This document shows, one piece after another, positions 24,801 through 36,089 of a stretch of DNA of 64,000 nucleotides. The notes beneath the pieces were generated by a model, which worked only from the letters and a program-made list of their open reading frames with translations, made no database searches and was not told the DNA's origin. Numbering within the stretch: position 1 is the stretch's first letter; each line of letters begins with the position of its first letter. The stretch comes from Neospora caninum Liverpool. Taxonomy: Eukaryota > Apicomplexa > Conoidasida > Eucoccidiorida > Sarcocystidae. The stretch is from positions 324,798 to 388,797 of the forward strand of contig NC_018390.1 of the NCBI RefSeq assembly GCF_000208865.1, read 5' to 3'. Made by a program: the position numbers and the translations under genes.

Positions 24801-27800
24801 CCGCATCTCCGGCGCGGTCATGGGTCGCTGCGTCTGCACTCTGCTTTGTTTTGTTTTGGCGGTGAACGCTCAGGGCGACCTCTCGAGCTTCGACGCCGCG
24901 CGCAATCAACGCGTGAAGAAAATTGTCGCCACACAAGGCGCCATGGCTGTTTTGCTCCTCCGAGGTTCGGTGTACGCGTGGGGACTCGACCAGTTCGGTG
25001 AGTTGCTCAGAGCACTTGTCCTCCATACATATGCAGCCGAAGTGTATCGCAGCTGCGCTGGCACTGCTACGGGGTGCGGGGGAGGTGGAGACTGAGGAAC
25101 ACAGATGAGCGGTTCAACGCGTTTAGCGGTTTCGGTTTTCAAAGGGCGTGAACTCGTGTTCGTTCCTGGGACGTCTTGGCCGGTGTTCTTTATCCGTGTC
25201 CGCCCTAATAGAGCGGAAAGGCGCAGTTGTGCGTGCGGTTAAGAAAGTCTCTCGCGTAAGAGGGGTTTTCTTACCTTTCAAAATCGCGTCGCCCCTAAGC
25301 ATCCTCCACGTGGAACGCAAAATAGAAAAGCGCTCCGGAGCAACCCTACGCAGCTGCTGCCGGGCTATGCGAGGCGTGGCGAGACGAGACTCGCGCGTCA
25401 CGGAGAGGCTTACCAAGGCGAAAATCGTGCTGTGAACTCGATGATTTTCTTCTCTGTCCGGATTGTGTCCGTGCTGGCAGGCGGCACGCTTCCTTCCCCG
25501 GAGCCGACAGGCGTAGTCGATCTTGTGAGTTCACGTTGACAGCGTTGCCGCAAATGTCCAGATCTAGAAGCCATGACCTTTGCACTTTGTCCGGCGTCAA
25601 CTCGGAGACGTTTAGGCAGCCAGAGAGACGCACAACCTTCCGGTGAATATCTCCACCCCCTTGGTCAACAACGCAAAAAAACAGCAGCCGCACTTCCGGT
25701 GTTCGGGTGGTCACAGGCCAAGCTGTCTCGCGTCGCCACGTTTTGGGGGGGTGTGAAGCTGGGCAGAAACGAAAAGGAAAACAGGGATGCGTCGTGCTGC
25801 TGAATGTGGCGGAGACTGGAGATTCTCTTTTAGGGGCGTGCTACACACACTAGTGGCGCGAACAACAACCGAAGAGTTTTTCTGGGTCAATGCCGTTACG
25901 ACGGATTTCCTTTTGGAGCATCTGGGGAAGCAACCCCCGGCGAGTGCGCTGTGCGGCAAGGTTTTGTGCTCTTAAAAACTCTCCCGTGTCTTCTCAGGTC
26001 GCCAACGACGTCGGCTTCGCCGCGTTGACTGGGGGCGGTTCTGTGGTCACCTGGGGGAAAGGCATGGTAGCGCCGAGTCGGCTCTCTGGCGTCGAGGTGA
26101 GCGAGGAGTCGCCAGAAACGGAACATGTCGGAGATACCTGTGTGCAAACAGGCGGAAAGGAAAGGGGGGACTTCCAGCGCTAGGTCCAAAGAAAAGGGTG
26201 GTGTCGGGGCGCCTTCACGTCGTGCATGCTGACACGTTGTGGGCACTCCAGAAGGCAGCCTCGATACGTGGACCAGCGCTGTCCAGTGCGTTCCCTGTCG
26301 GCCTCGCTGGGGGGTCGTGAATGACGCAACCGTTTCGCGAGTCAGAGGTTACGGCAACTAAACACGCACAATGTGAACCCCCTTGCAGACGAACGGATGC
26401 ATCGAAGGGCGCGTCTGTGGTTTTGGGCCGCATGGGGCTGTAGAGGTGTTCGTGAGTCGCCACGGCCGCCTAGGACACTACTGGATCCCCTAGGACACGC
26501 GAAAACCAAGCACGCTGCTGGGAACGCCCTCCCCCTCACCGTGGTTTGCTCTGCTCCTGCTTCCCTGCTCTTGTGACGCCGTTTGGTCTGTCTGGCTTCC
26601 CTCAGATCAAGAAAATTGTTGGCGAGAAGACGTGCTTTGCGGCCTTCGATGCCAAGGGTGAGTGTGACGGCACGTTGGGGCTGCAAAACTGCGCCGACGA
26701 ACAGGCGCTTTGGGTGGAAGTTAAATAGCAGAAGAATCGAACCTCTCAAAAACGCGGAAGGCTCCGATGAAGGGACCAAATGGACAGAGTCGCTCGGCAC
26801 CTAAGATAAGAAATTGCGTGCTTGGGCGCACCTTTGGCGACCGACGTCTGACTGTCGTCCAACCTTTCCTGTTAGCCTAGCAGCCTGACTGACGGTTTGT
26901 TCCGAGGTTGTGCGGCACCGTGGGAAACACACTGCGCATTTCAATCCGTAGGGTTTTCCGAGTTGGTCACTTCCTCCGCCTTCAGGTGGTGTTTACATTT
27001 GGGGACTCGGAAGCAATGAAGGCGCTTTCTGCAATGAGGAATTTGTCGGACAGAGACCAACAATTTCGCAGAACTTCTCCGATGTGAAGGCGAAACTCGT
27101 TGAGGGTATTTCAGGTGAGTTCTAAGCCTCACGCGCTTGCGCGACTGAGTCGTCTTTTCCCTTTTCACCGTTTCCATCGAGAGCTTCGCAAACGGGTACG
27201 GCTTCTTATTGACCTGCGTGTGCGCTGTGTCCACTGGGAGGATGGGGCCGTGATGTGGAGGAACCGGGGCTTTCTGTGAAACTGCCAAGTGCACCGTCTG
27301 ACTTCCTCGCAGGAAGGTTTCGGATGCATCTCCTGTACATTCGGGAGGATTCCCGCGCCACACACTGCGAGTTTGCGACTGCATGTGAAGAATCCAAGAC
27401 TGTTTGTTTTTGGCCAAGTGCTTTGTTCCAGTTGATATCGTCCGAAAGCTCGACATACCAATCACATTTGATGCGGCAGCGGGGTCCGAACACTCGCGGC
27501 AGACAGCCGTCTGTGAGGTCTCCTGCATGGCCAGGGCGGCGTGCCAGGGCGCACTCGACCTGGGAGCCTTGTCCGTGCACTGCACACCCCGTATGTTTTT
27601 GTTGTCAGTGTGAAGGTACAAAACAGGGATACTGTCGGGGCAATCGTTTTTGTCTTGTGCACTTGCTGCAGTTGTTCGTTTCAACGAGCATGCGGCCATG
27701 GCGGTGAAGAAGCCTCCTACAGCGGACGGGTCTTGGGAAATTGTCACTTGGGGCACGGCAGCAAAAGGAGGTGACGTTCCCAGCTATGTGCTGTCGGGAG

Positions 27801-30708
27801 GCCGTAGAGGCGTGAAAGGTAGGTGGTTGGGAAAAGTTTCTTGATTCGAGTGGAGTTGGAGACGCGCGCCTCCGTTTCGTCTAATGCGTTTCTCGTGCGA
27901 GGCTTCCGCGGGAGGCTGTGCCATAGTCGACTTGAATGGCTGCTGCGGTGTGTTCCCCAGACGGTTTTTGAACAAGGCGTCTTCCAGGCATCAGTGTGCA
28001 TCCAGCGGCGCTGCATGTGCTGCTCGTTTCCTCGTCAGTGTTTGAAAGTGTGTCGCGCAAAAATCTGTGCGTTCAGTTGTTGGCGCGTCCAAGTCTGCGT
28101 TCGCAATCGTCAGCACACAAGGCGACGTTTATGCCTGGGGGGATAAAGAAGGCGGAGGCGACGGATGGAACCAATCGTTTGTCTCTGGTGAGAGCGCCAA
28201 ACACCACCTCTGTTGTGTCGGTGTTCACCGACTTCCTAGAAGACACTTTGGAATGAGCCGTGTATGTGTGAAAACGAACACTAGGGAGATTGTTTTCCGC
28301 GTTCTGGTGCCCGTCTGGTTTAGTCCTTTTGGACCATACACCGCACAGACCTCATCCACCAGCGACAAATGTGTACTTGCTTTTTTTCCCAACACCACGT
28401 CCTTCGCGGGCTTCTTCCTGCTGATTCGTTTATAGCACGAGCTCACGCCGGGGTCACGCTCAAGGCTTTCCCGGGTCATCTTCACATGTTCGTCATCTGG
28501 TGTTTCCTGCCGGTGGAAAAACGCTCACAAAGTCATCGTCCTCTCAGCATCGCCACAGCTGCTGTAAACGGCGTCGACTCTGTGGATAGCTCTTCTGAGT
28601 CTCACAATTGGCGTGCAGGTCGTGCATATGGACTGGTGTCGATGGCTCGGTCCTTCGTGGCGCTCCTCAACACCGGCGAGGCTTTCGCCTGGGGAGGAAA
28701 CGGGCAGACCCTCATGAGCTCAGCTCGTAAGCGCCGCCGTCGCTGCCTACGCAACCGCATTCACGCTCAGGCTGGTTCTCGCATTCTTTCTTACGCTTTT
28801 TTGTCGAGACGACTTCGCACGCAAAGACGGGAGATGGCTCCAGGCGCAGGCATAGGGGCCCTGGATCCACTTTGCGGTGGGTTGGCCCTCGGTGTTTGTC
28901 TTTCTGTCGTGCCGTCCCGATGGGGAAGCGCTTTCGTGTGTCATCGTCAAGGTGATTTGTTGAGAAAACGCTTTTCGACCCATTCGCCGGCAGCTGGAAT
29001 CGCTTTGGAAGCTTAGAAAAAGCCCTGTGTGTCGGCCAGAACGCGCAAGTAAAAACGTGCGTGACAACCTGTTGCAGATTCTCCTGGTAGGCGAGTAAAC
29101 GACGTGAAATCGCGTGTAGTCTGGTGAAACCATCGATTCCCCATGATGTAGTGCGAGAATCTGGGGCTGGACAGCAGCCAGTCCCTGTATGGCGGATGCT
29201 GCAGTGGAACGCATATTCCTAACTTCCTGTTGAATTTTTTATTGGCGTTCTGTCAGCCTTTTGTTCGACGTTCTGCTGCAGGCCGCCAAGACCTCGGCAG
29301 CGTTGTAGAGTCTGGCCTACTCCGCGGTCTTTACGTCGTGGACGGCGTTGGTGAAGGGGAAATTTTCGTCGGCGTGATCGGGGTTCCGTGTGTCCCCGGA
29401 GAGTGGGGAGCTTGGGGAAGCTGTAGGAGTGTGTAAGCAATACACATGCATGCCGTTGCAGCGGGGTCTATAGGATCCACAGTCACGTGAACGGAGCGAA
29501 GAGTCGCTTGCTTTTCGATTTCGAGAATACGCGCAAGGTCGCAAGAGAGAGGTGAATTTCGACGGAAACGTTAATCCTGCGCCATGAGCACATGCAAGAT
29601 GTGTGCCTGTTGAGAAACTTGCGGGCCTTTCTCTGGGTGTGAGAGAGGCAGGGAGCTCAGAAAATACGAACACTGCCTTGAGGCTTGTGATGGTCGCACA
29701 CTCAAACGCGCGGGGCAGTAACATGGGCACCGGAGTGGATTTTTAAACATGTCTTCTTGCTGCGTGTCTCCGTTTGTGCAGCTGTGAAGGAATTCGCCAG
29801 CGCACGAGGACCGTCGAACTGGAAGCGTGGGGAGGCACGTGCGACTCCCCTTGTGAGTAGACTTTTTTACACACACCACAGCCGTATCCATGCACTTTCT
29901 GGGTTTGTCTGGCTAGCGCTGACTGCTTTACCAGAAGTCGGAAGCAAGAAAATGCTTGCGCTTCCCTCAAAGTGTGCGTTTTTGTTTTGTCTCCGCGATT
30001 TGGTTTCTCAGTGACAGAAGCTGGGAGCTGTAAAGGGCCAAAGTACGGAACGGATGAGTGTCCAAGTAGGTCACCTCTGCATTTCTGTGGACAGAGAGTG
30101 TCGGCAAACTCACTCAGCAGTGTTCTTCACCGTTAGTCACACGAGACTCGACAGGTTGAATGTGTGCATACTATTGTAAGCCGTGATCTAGCGAGCACGT
30201 CTGCAGGTAACTTCTGAGATCACAGGCGACGACAAAAAGTGAGGGATAAGAAGAGGACGCGCACAAACACACCGCAGCAGCCTGTCGCAAACACACACTG
30301 TCCCCGTGGCATCTCGCTCTTCTGCGACTCAGTGGTCGGCGTATCTCACTCTACGCGTGCGTCAGTGCGGTGAATCCGCAATCAAGCTGCAAGGTCTACG
30401 CGACTAAGATTTCGTCTACGCTGCGAAAACGCATATATAGTGTGGTGACAGCTTCTCTCCGATGTGCGTGTTGTTCTTGTGACGCGAAACCGTGGTGCAT
30501 TCGTGTTTAAGCTGCAGCTTCGCATATGACAAAAATGCGTTTGCCTGCTGCGTGACTTTCTTTTTCCTCAGGCACAGAAACCGACGACAGCTCGTCGGAG
30601 ACAGGCTTGTCTCTGGGAGTCATTCTTGGTTGCGCCACTGCGAGTGTGGCGATTCTTGGCGTCGTTGGTTTCATGACACACATGTGGTGTTCGGGCTCAC
30701 GGGTTTGA
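18813..30708 (+). CDS. Predicted type I membrane protein: SUEL-type lectin, RCC1-like repeats, thrombospondin type 1 repeat, TM helix
   Basis: This is a large intron-rich gene. From 23167 to the stop, exons agree in phase: 23167-23223, 23927-23957, 24199-24308, 24874-24997, 25481-25524, 25998-26096, 26606-26657, 26986-27114, 27672-27818, 28077-28187, 28619-28726, 29282-29432, 29782-29852, 30012-30065 and 30572-30708. Upstream, 19689-19826, 20280-20362, 20700-20760, 21427-21525 and 21638-21764 also join; 22109-22290, 22393 onward and 22663-22775 are less certain. In order: a hydrophobic leader (about 18830-18900), a lectin module, RCC1-like blades (for example VKKIVATQGAMAVLL then GSVYAWGLDQFGGG; FAALTGGGSVVTWG; AFAIVSTQGDVYAWGDKEGG), a TSP1 repeat, a TM helix and a tail of about six residues. 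The first exon and its ATG are unresolved, so the start is approximate. This suggests surface or secretory-organelle adhesion rather than nuclear RCC1 function. Confidence 0.8.
19689..20760 (+). other. SUEL-type (rhamnose/galactose-binding) lectin module of the 18.8-30.7 kb gene
   Basis: Three exons (19689-19826, 20280-20362, 20700-20760) join in phase to encode a Cys-rich module. It starts YEGPEGMAVELTC, continues MVISIKSATW and LCDGFFSCRV, and ends CGDVC followed by GKYECV. The pattern of an EG-x-V/L-L-x-C opening, an I-x-I-x-SA-x-W strand, paired internal cysteines and a final KY-x-C matches SUEL/Gal_Lectin domains of sea-urchin egg lectin and latrophilins. Sugar-binding residues cannot be judged by eye; the family recognition is motif-based. 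Confidence 0.65.
22742..22845. repeat. Poly-C runs and GC dinucleotide repeat
   Basis: A run of C at about 22742-22751 lies within a coding exon, where it encodes consecutive prolines (GGPPPNN). An 18-base C run (about 22819-22836) followed by a GC-dinucleotide tract lies in the next intron. All are likely to vary in length and to cause sequencing indels. An error in the exonic run would shift the reading frame. Confidence 0.85.
29398..30065 (+). other. Thrombospondin type 1 repeat, split over three exons
   Basis: Exons 29282-29432, 29782-29852 and 30012-30065 join in phase and assemble a TSP1 repeat. It opens GEWGAWGSC, then CRSVCEGIRQRTRT, AWGGTC, AGSC and TDECPS. The Trp pair in WGAW is a consensus C-mannosylation site, and the CEGIRQRTR core and GGTC are diagnostic. 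The O-fucosylation consensus (Cys-x-x-Ser/Thr-Cys) is not met, because Val precedes the second Cys. In apicomplexan micronemal and surface proteins this domain typically mediates adhesion. Confidence 0.85.
30604..30708 (+). other. Transmembrane helix and very short cytoplasmic tail
   Basis: The final exon follows an acidic Ser-rich linker (TETDDSSSETG) with a hydrophobic helix of about 22 residues (LGVILGCATASVAILGVVGF) and then MTHMWCSGSRV before TGA. The helix is Gly/Ala-rich, but it lacks the IAGG rhomboid-cleavage motif of classical micronemal adhesins. The tail is too short, and lacks the terminal acidic/aromatic pattern, to bind the glideosome connector. Confidence 0.8.
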
Positions 30709-32418
30709 CGGAGCTTGGCGTCAAACGTTGTTTCCCTCTGTTGAGAAGCTGTCGCGGCTCCTGCAGGTCTAGTCTCCACCCCGATGATCTACGGAGGCTG
30801 GACAGGCACTTTTCAGTCGTTGTAAGCCGCGTGTCTTGATTCGAGGTCGCCAGGAAGCGACTTCTTTTGTCTACCAGTGGCATGACCAATGCAGCTCCAC
30901 TCAAGCGCAACCAGCTGAGTTCTCCGGAACACGTTGTGAAGAAGTTTGTGCGCCCTGTGTTTAGCGTACTTTTTGTCACCGATGCGTTTCTGCAAATGAG
31001 TGAGATGAGTAATTCTTGTCGAGTTCACTCGCCTATGGGAGATGGGTAGTGCTCTTTTGGCCCGACGTCTCACTTAGTGAAGTATATTTGGGCGGACATC
31101 GCTTCTAGGGATCTGCGTTCAATAAAGTGTGTGATGCTTCTCCCTTTTGAGAAATAAATGCGGCCGACACGTCTCTAGTGCTCATGGGAACGACTCGACT
31201 CTTTTGTGATCTTGTTAAAGATAACAACTTCTAGGTGTTTTTTCCACCGCGGGCCTCCCGCTGTCGCCAAAAATGCAGCGCTGCCGGATCCACTTTTTCA
31301 GCGCGGTCTCACAGAGACCTAGACATGCGCGCGTCTGCGTCATCGAGCCCCGCAGTCTTGAACATTCCCGAACTCTTCGGAGCCCTTCCAGAGAACCACA
31401 TCTGCCACCGTGGCCCGCAGGAGAGAGGCCCATCTATCATCGAACACCAGTGCGCGTCAGTTGCGCGAACAGTCGTAAATCACGAGTGTCTAGCATCCCA
31501 AGAAAACACAAGGCAGAAATATTCGTAGCTAAGCTACCGCTGTTGTCCATACGACGCCGTGGTCAACCGCGGCGACTAACAGAGCTGAAGCCTGGTAATG
31601 CGTGAGCGCATCCAAGGTGAGGCGCCCCGCTGATGTAGCTGCTGGAAAAACGAATTCGTTTACTGCGTTAGACAGGATGCGTGGGCATTGGTTTGGTTCG
31701 GTGTGCTTGAAAAGATTGGTGTCAGATGACGAGCTATACAGAACGGGAAGTGTGTTCTCCCTAGCAGGAGATCACTCACGGAGCATGTCTATGCTGCGGC
31801 GTGTGAATGCAAACTACACGGGAACCACAGAAGACGGGGGGAAAAGGAGGCTTCGCCTACTCCGGGTTCGTTTTCATGGTGATCTGGAGGAGCGAAGTTA
31901 CAGCTGAAGAAATTCACATCGCGAGCACACAATCGCCGCATATGGGGGGGAGCTTGAGCCCGTTGCGAAAACACTCATTGCGCATGACCGATGCCGACCT
32001 CGGGAAGGGATACTGCTTTCACACAGGGAACCAAAACTGTAGACTTCTGACGGCTCTGGGCGGAACAACTCATGCATCGCTTACTGACAAAAGTGTGCCG
32101 GCTTGGCGAAATGTGTTCCGTCTTCCCCCTTCTACGGCACAGAAATGGGTGTTTTCTTCTAGCGTATATTTGTGTCAACCTAAGCTCCCAAGACGCAATT
32201 GTCTCTTTGAGGGGGTCTACACCGCACTGCGCCAGGGAGGATGCCATCACTGAAACTTCTTTTACTGACTAGATGGATCGCAGTCTCAAGCTGCCGCCGT
32301 CTTTTGCACATATGTTGGCGTCTCAGCTGAGTGTGACTCTTCCAGGGAACTCTCACACCGCAAAGTTTCACAAATCTGCGTTGAAATCACAGTCATACCT
32401 CCCCCCAAAAAGCTGTGT
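30709..32418. other. Convergent 3' intergenic region
   Basis: This tail-to-tail spacer separates the lectin/RCC1/TSP1 gene (plus) from the RING E3 ligase gene (minus). No exon with family similarity or phase support was found; it should hold both 3' UTRs. Confidence 0.5.
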
Positions 32419-35400
32419 CTATACGGCTGGCGCCGCAAGGAAACGCACTACGTGAACCGTGGCTTTGCACCAAAGAGTTCCTCTTGCGCGCGATACTACC
32501 GCGGTGACTGTCACTCGTTCCAGTGGACGAAACGTTTTTTCCTTTGCTTACGTTGCCTGCAGATTGGGCATTTGTTGCTTTGCATCCTCATGATGTTCGC
32601 GCACTGTGAAGCACAAACCCGCACGCGTCAAGCACATCGAGGCTGTGTTCAGTTCGCTCCAGACACGACGCCATATTTTCTAAATTCTCGACACACGTCC
32701 GTGTCACCGGGCTTTTTCTGTGCACGCGGGAGCGCCCACGTGGCTTCGCTGAAAACCTTATTGGACCCAAGCCTGGACTCCGAATGCCTCTGTGCGGCTT
32801 TGTCCACCAAGGGAAGGGACTCGGCTCCACCGGTCCACGCCTGACAACGGCATTTCTATGGTGGAACCGACATGCTCATCGCTTACCCCACTGCAAAGGC
32901 ACATGTGCCTGCACGGCAAGACGGCAGTGTTGCGCTCCTCGGCCAAGCAAATCACACACTCTCTGCAAAAACCCGCAAAAACAAATGAAGAACCAAACTC
33001 GGAGCAGACCCAGCGGCCTGACAGAGAGTAGCCCCCAGATGTTTCGGAAGCACTTTCTCCACTGAGAGAAAACCACGGACCGCTGTAGCCACAAAGCACG
33101 AGCCCGCGGCGTGCAGGTGAAAGGGCTGCGAGGGGAGTGCGACCCCCGAACCTACTTGCAGTGCTCTCCGTTTTTGCTTCCCTGCCTCTCCTTTGGCCGC
33201 AGTCTGCATATTTCCCTCCTTTCACCCCGCGCTCGCTTTGCACCCTCTTTTGCGCGCCTCTGCCGTCCCTTTGGTGATCCCTTTGCGGGACAAGGCTCCC
33301 CGCACGCTTGCGTCAGACACCACTGCGACTACAAAAACAAAGCAACAGAAGCAACAAACGCTTCTTCTCGTTCGCACCTCCCGGCAAGGTTGTCGGCATG
33401 GCCATCCCCGAAGTGTTTGGAGTCTGCGTCTTCGCCGCTCGAGCCTGCAGCGTGGCTGCTGCGTGCTTCAGACTGGAGCCGCTGCATCTCCGTGCTGTTT
33501 CCGCGCTCAATGCCAAAGATTTCCTGGGCACAGTGAAGACGACGCAGACGGCCGCTTTGTGGAAGCAGTGACGCACTCTTCCTACCGGAGAGCACTTACG
33601 GGAGACACATGCGAAGTCTGCCGGCCCAGAATCAAACGTCGCAGTCCCGTGAAGCGTGAATGCAAGTGAGAGTTCCGTGAACCGCGGGAGCATGTCTCTC
33701 CACTGAGTCGACCTCTTTTCCAGTGTCTCTTGAAACGAAACAAATTTGCTACATCTCCAGTATTTTGATCTCACGCAGTACAAAAGATCTCACATTCCTG
33801 CAGCTGAGGCATAACTGCGGAATCTGAAAACGGAGCGCTTTCGGAACACTGGGAGACACCCCGTCGTGTCTCCACAGCGCCGTCGAGTCCTCAATAATGC
33901 AGGAGAGAAGGATGGAGGCGTCTCTAGGGCTTTTCGTGAGAGACTCGCCGAGTGACTGGCGAGCCTGTCGAAAGGGCCCGTACACGGCACTTTGAGTGGC
34001 AAAGATTTGGTGAGAAGCTCTCCAACGCTCAGCAAATGGGACACGAAAGCACGTGCTCTCAAGTCATTTCCAGTTGTTCGACGCACCTGAACCTCGAAAG
34101 TTCTCGTGCCAAACTGGATTTTCTGTTTGACGATCTGAGCTCGCCACTCGTGTCCCGGAGAATTGCTGACGTTGCCGGCGCCGCTACTCACAGACACATC
34201 GCCTGCCGCGGGATCAGATCCTGAGGACGCGTCGGTGGCGGGGCCGCCTCCTCCTCCCCGTGGCACACGAAGGATCCGTGCAAACGTGTACTGATTCTTG
34301 ACCATGCTCGGCTGTTGAGTGGGACCAGACTGGGCCGGCGGCACGGAGCGAAGACACACGGTAATTGGATAGACGTCTTCGTCCTCGTCCTCACTCTCGA
34401 GATTTGCTTGCTGCTGCCAATCCGAGAGCAGAAGCGCTTCTGAAAACCACACATGAGAAAGGGACAGAGGCGCGATCGGCGCGTGAAGGCCGACGAGCCG
34501 CCTCACGCAGGAAGGGGACTGCCACACGGGCAACTCTTGATGGCTGAAACTCGACAAGGGCGTGAATTCAAGGAGCTGTACGAACGGGTTTCCGAACTTC
34601 CGCGGCAGCGACTCACCAGCCAAGGCACAGACAAACACAGCAGCGTGAGCCGGGTACCTTTGTTCGATGTACTACAGAAACGGGGCGCTGTTCGGCAGCA
34701 AGTCGCGTTTTCTCGCGGACTCGACATTTTGCAAAGAGCCACCGTGTGCAAGCACGCAAAGCACGTGTGCAGGGGCTACGTACACTGGCAATTCACGTGC
34801 TCTGCAGCTCTCAGGGCACACATGCACTGAAGATAAGAAAAAGAAGCTCTAGTCAGGCGTGAGCCCGCGTACAGTCTGCAGTCGTGGAGCCGGCACATCC
34901 AAACGTTGTTCGGACTGCATGGAAACGGTTTCTGTATGAGAATAGAGAAAAAAGGCAAGCGTCGCACCTTCGGGGGTTGTGCAGAAGTGCTGGCTCATCG
35001 CTGCGGGGAAACGCCGCGAACTTTCAGAGGCTGGACAGGAAAGGCGGGAAACGAAGGACGGTGCGCCTGTTACCGCATCCGTAAGTTGTTGTGCATAGTA
35101 GTGAACAGAAACATCAACTTCGGTGGTAGAATCCAGCAGAAACGAGAAAAATAGACGGTCGGGGTAGGCTGGGTCCTGAGGGCAAACACCGGCACCGTTT
35201 GCAATCGAGGAAGGCTTTAACGGCAACAGCGAAGACCAAATACAGCGTTCCTTCCCCGTCGAGTATGGGACCGGCCGATTTTGTCTAGACATCTGCCCAC
35301 CGGCAAACCCACAGCGTATCCACACACACACACACACGTCACCTCCAACGGTGTATTTACTGGAAGTTTTGTAGTCTTCAGCATTCGCCCACCACAGGGC

Positions 35401-36089
35401 AACGTTAGAGTCTGGCAGGCCTGTGGTTGAGTTTCGAACGGATGCAAAAACGGGATATACGGCCGCCCGCAAAGTAAGGGACAGCTGAGAACTCCTTAGT
35501 TTCTGCTCTGCAGTTGGTTTGTGTGAGAAAATTGAGTCGACTTTTCAACGAGGCATGAGCAGCAGTATTCGAATTCTGTGGAACTCCAATCGCGTACTCT
35601 GTTATGCATGGATGTATTCACAGATGTTCGCGTACAGATCTTTCAAGGACACACAAATACGGTCGGCATTCCGTTAATTCCTCCAAAGGCACTCGCTCCT
35701 CCAGGCCGAAAAGGGGCTTTCCGGTTGCTCGGAGTACGGTACGGCATGGAGCGATCAGCCACGACAGAGATCTTCCAGCTTCCCTGCTGCCTCCCCTTGC
35801 CTACTTGGAAGCACTTCAGAGAGTGTTTGTGCAAGTTGACTGGGTTCTTGACCACGCAAGTCTGCTGTACATTGAGCCGCGGAACAGCTTCAGGGCCAGC
35901 TGGTGCAGGGACTTCATTTTGCGGGCCGCCGAATCGAGGGTCTGGCGGCTGCGAAAGAGGCATGTTAGGCGTTCCAGGTCGTCCTCCAGAATTTGGATTC
36001 TGACTGGAAGGAATGAAGACAACCTGCTGAGGTCCGTAACTGAACCGAGTAGAGAGCTCTTGACGGTCCCGGCTGGCTCCTCCGCCCAT
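32419..36089 (-). CDS. RING-type E3 ubiquitin ligase, MGRN1/RNF157/LUL family
   Basis: Seven exons join with exact phase: 36089-35805, 35175-34968, 34439-34087, 33523-33378, 32962-32887, 32603-32552 and 32447-32419, giving about 382 residues. The ATG at 36089 begins MGGGAS, a good N-myristoylation signal like that of MGRN1. The family domain follows: [65 protein letters not shown]. Then comes a C3HC4 [34 protein letters not shown] and NKCPICRQ. The protein ends a few residues later (RFLAAPAV). If the last intron is retained the C terminus reads RKQRKKR instead; the spliced form resembles family members better. The region between the conserved blocks contains a Gly/Ser/Pro linker and an acidic ESEDEDED stretch. 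It probably ubiquitinates membrane or endosomal substrates; none can be named. Confidence 0.92.
35320..35337. repeat. CA dinucleotide microsatellite
   Basis: About nine CA units lie in the first intron of the E3 ligase gene. It is a simple repeat and likely polymorphic. Confidence 0.85.

Noticed and set aside
26941..27756. 271-residue open frame on the minus strand
   Set aside because: Antisense to the RCC1-like exons at 26986-27114 and 27672-27818; no domain or signal.
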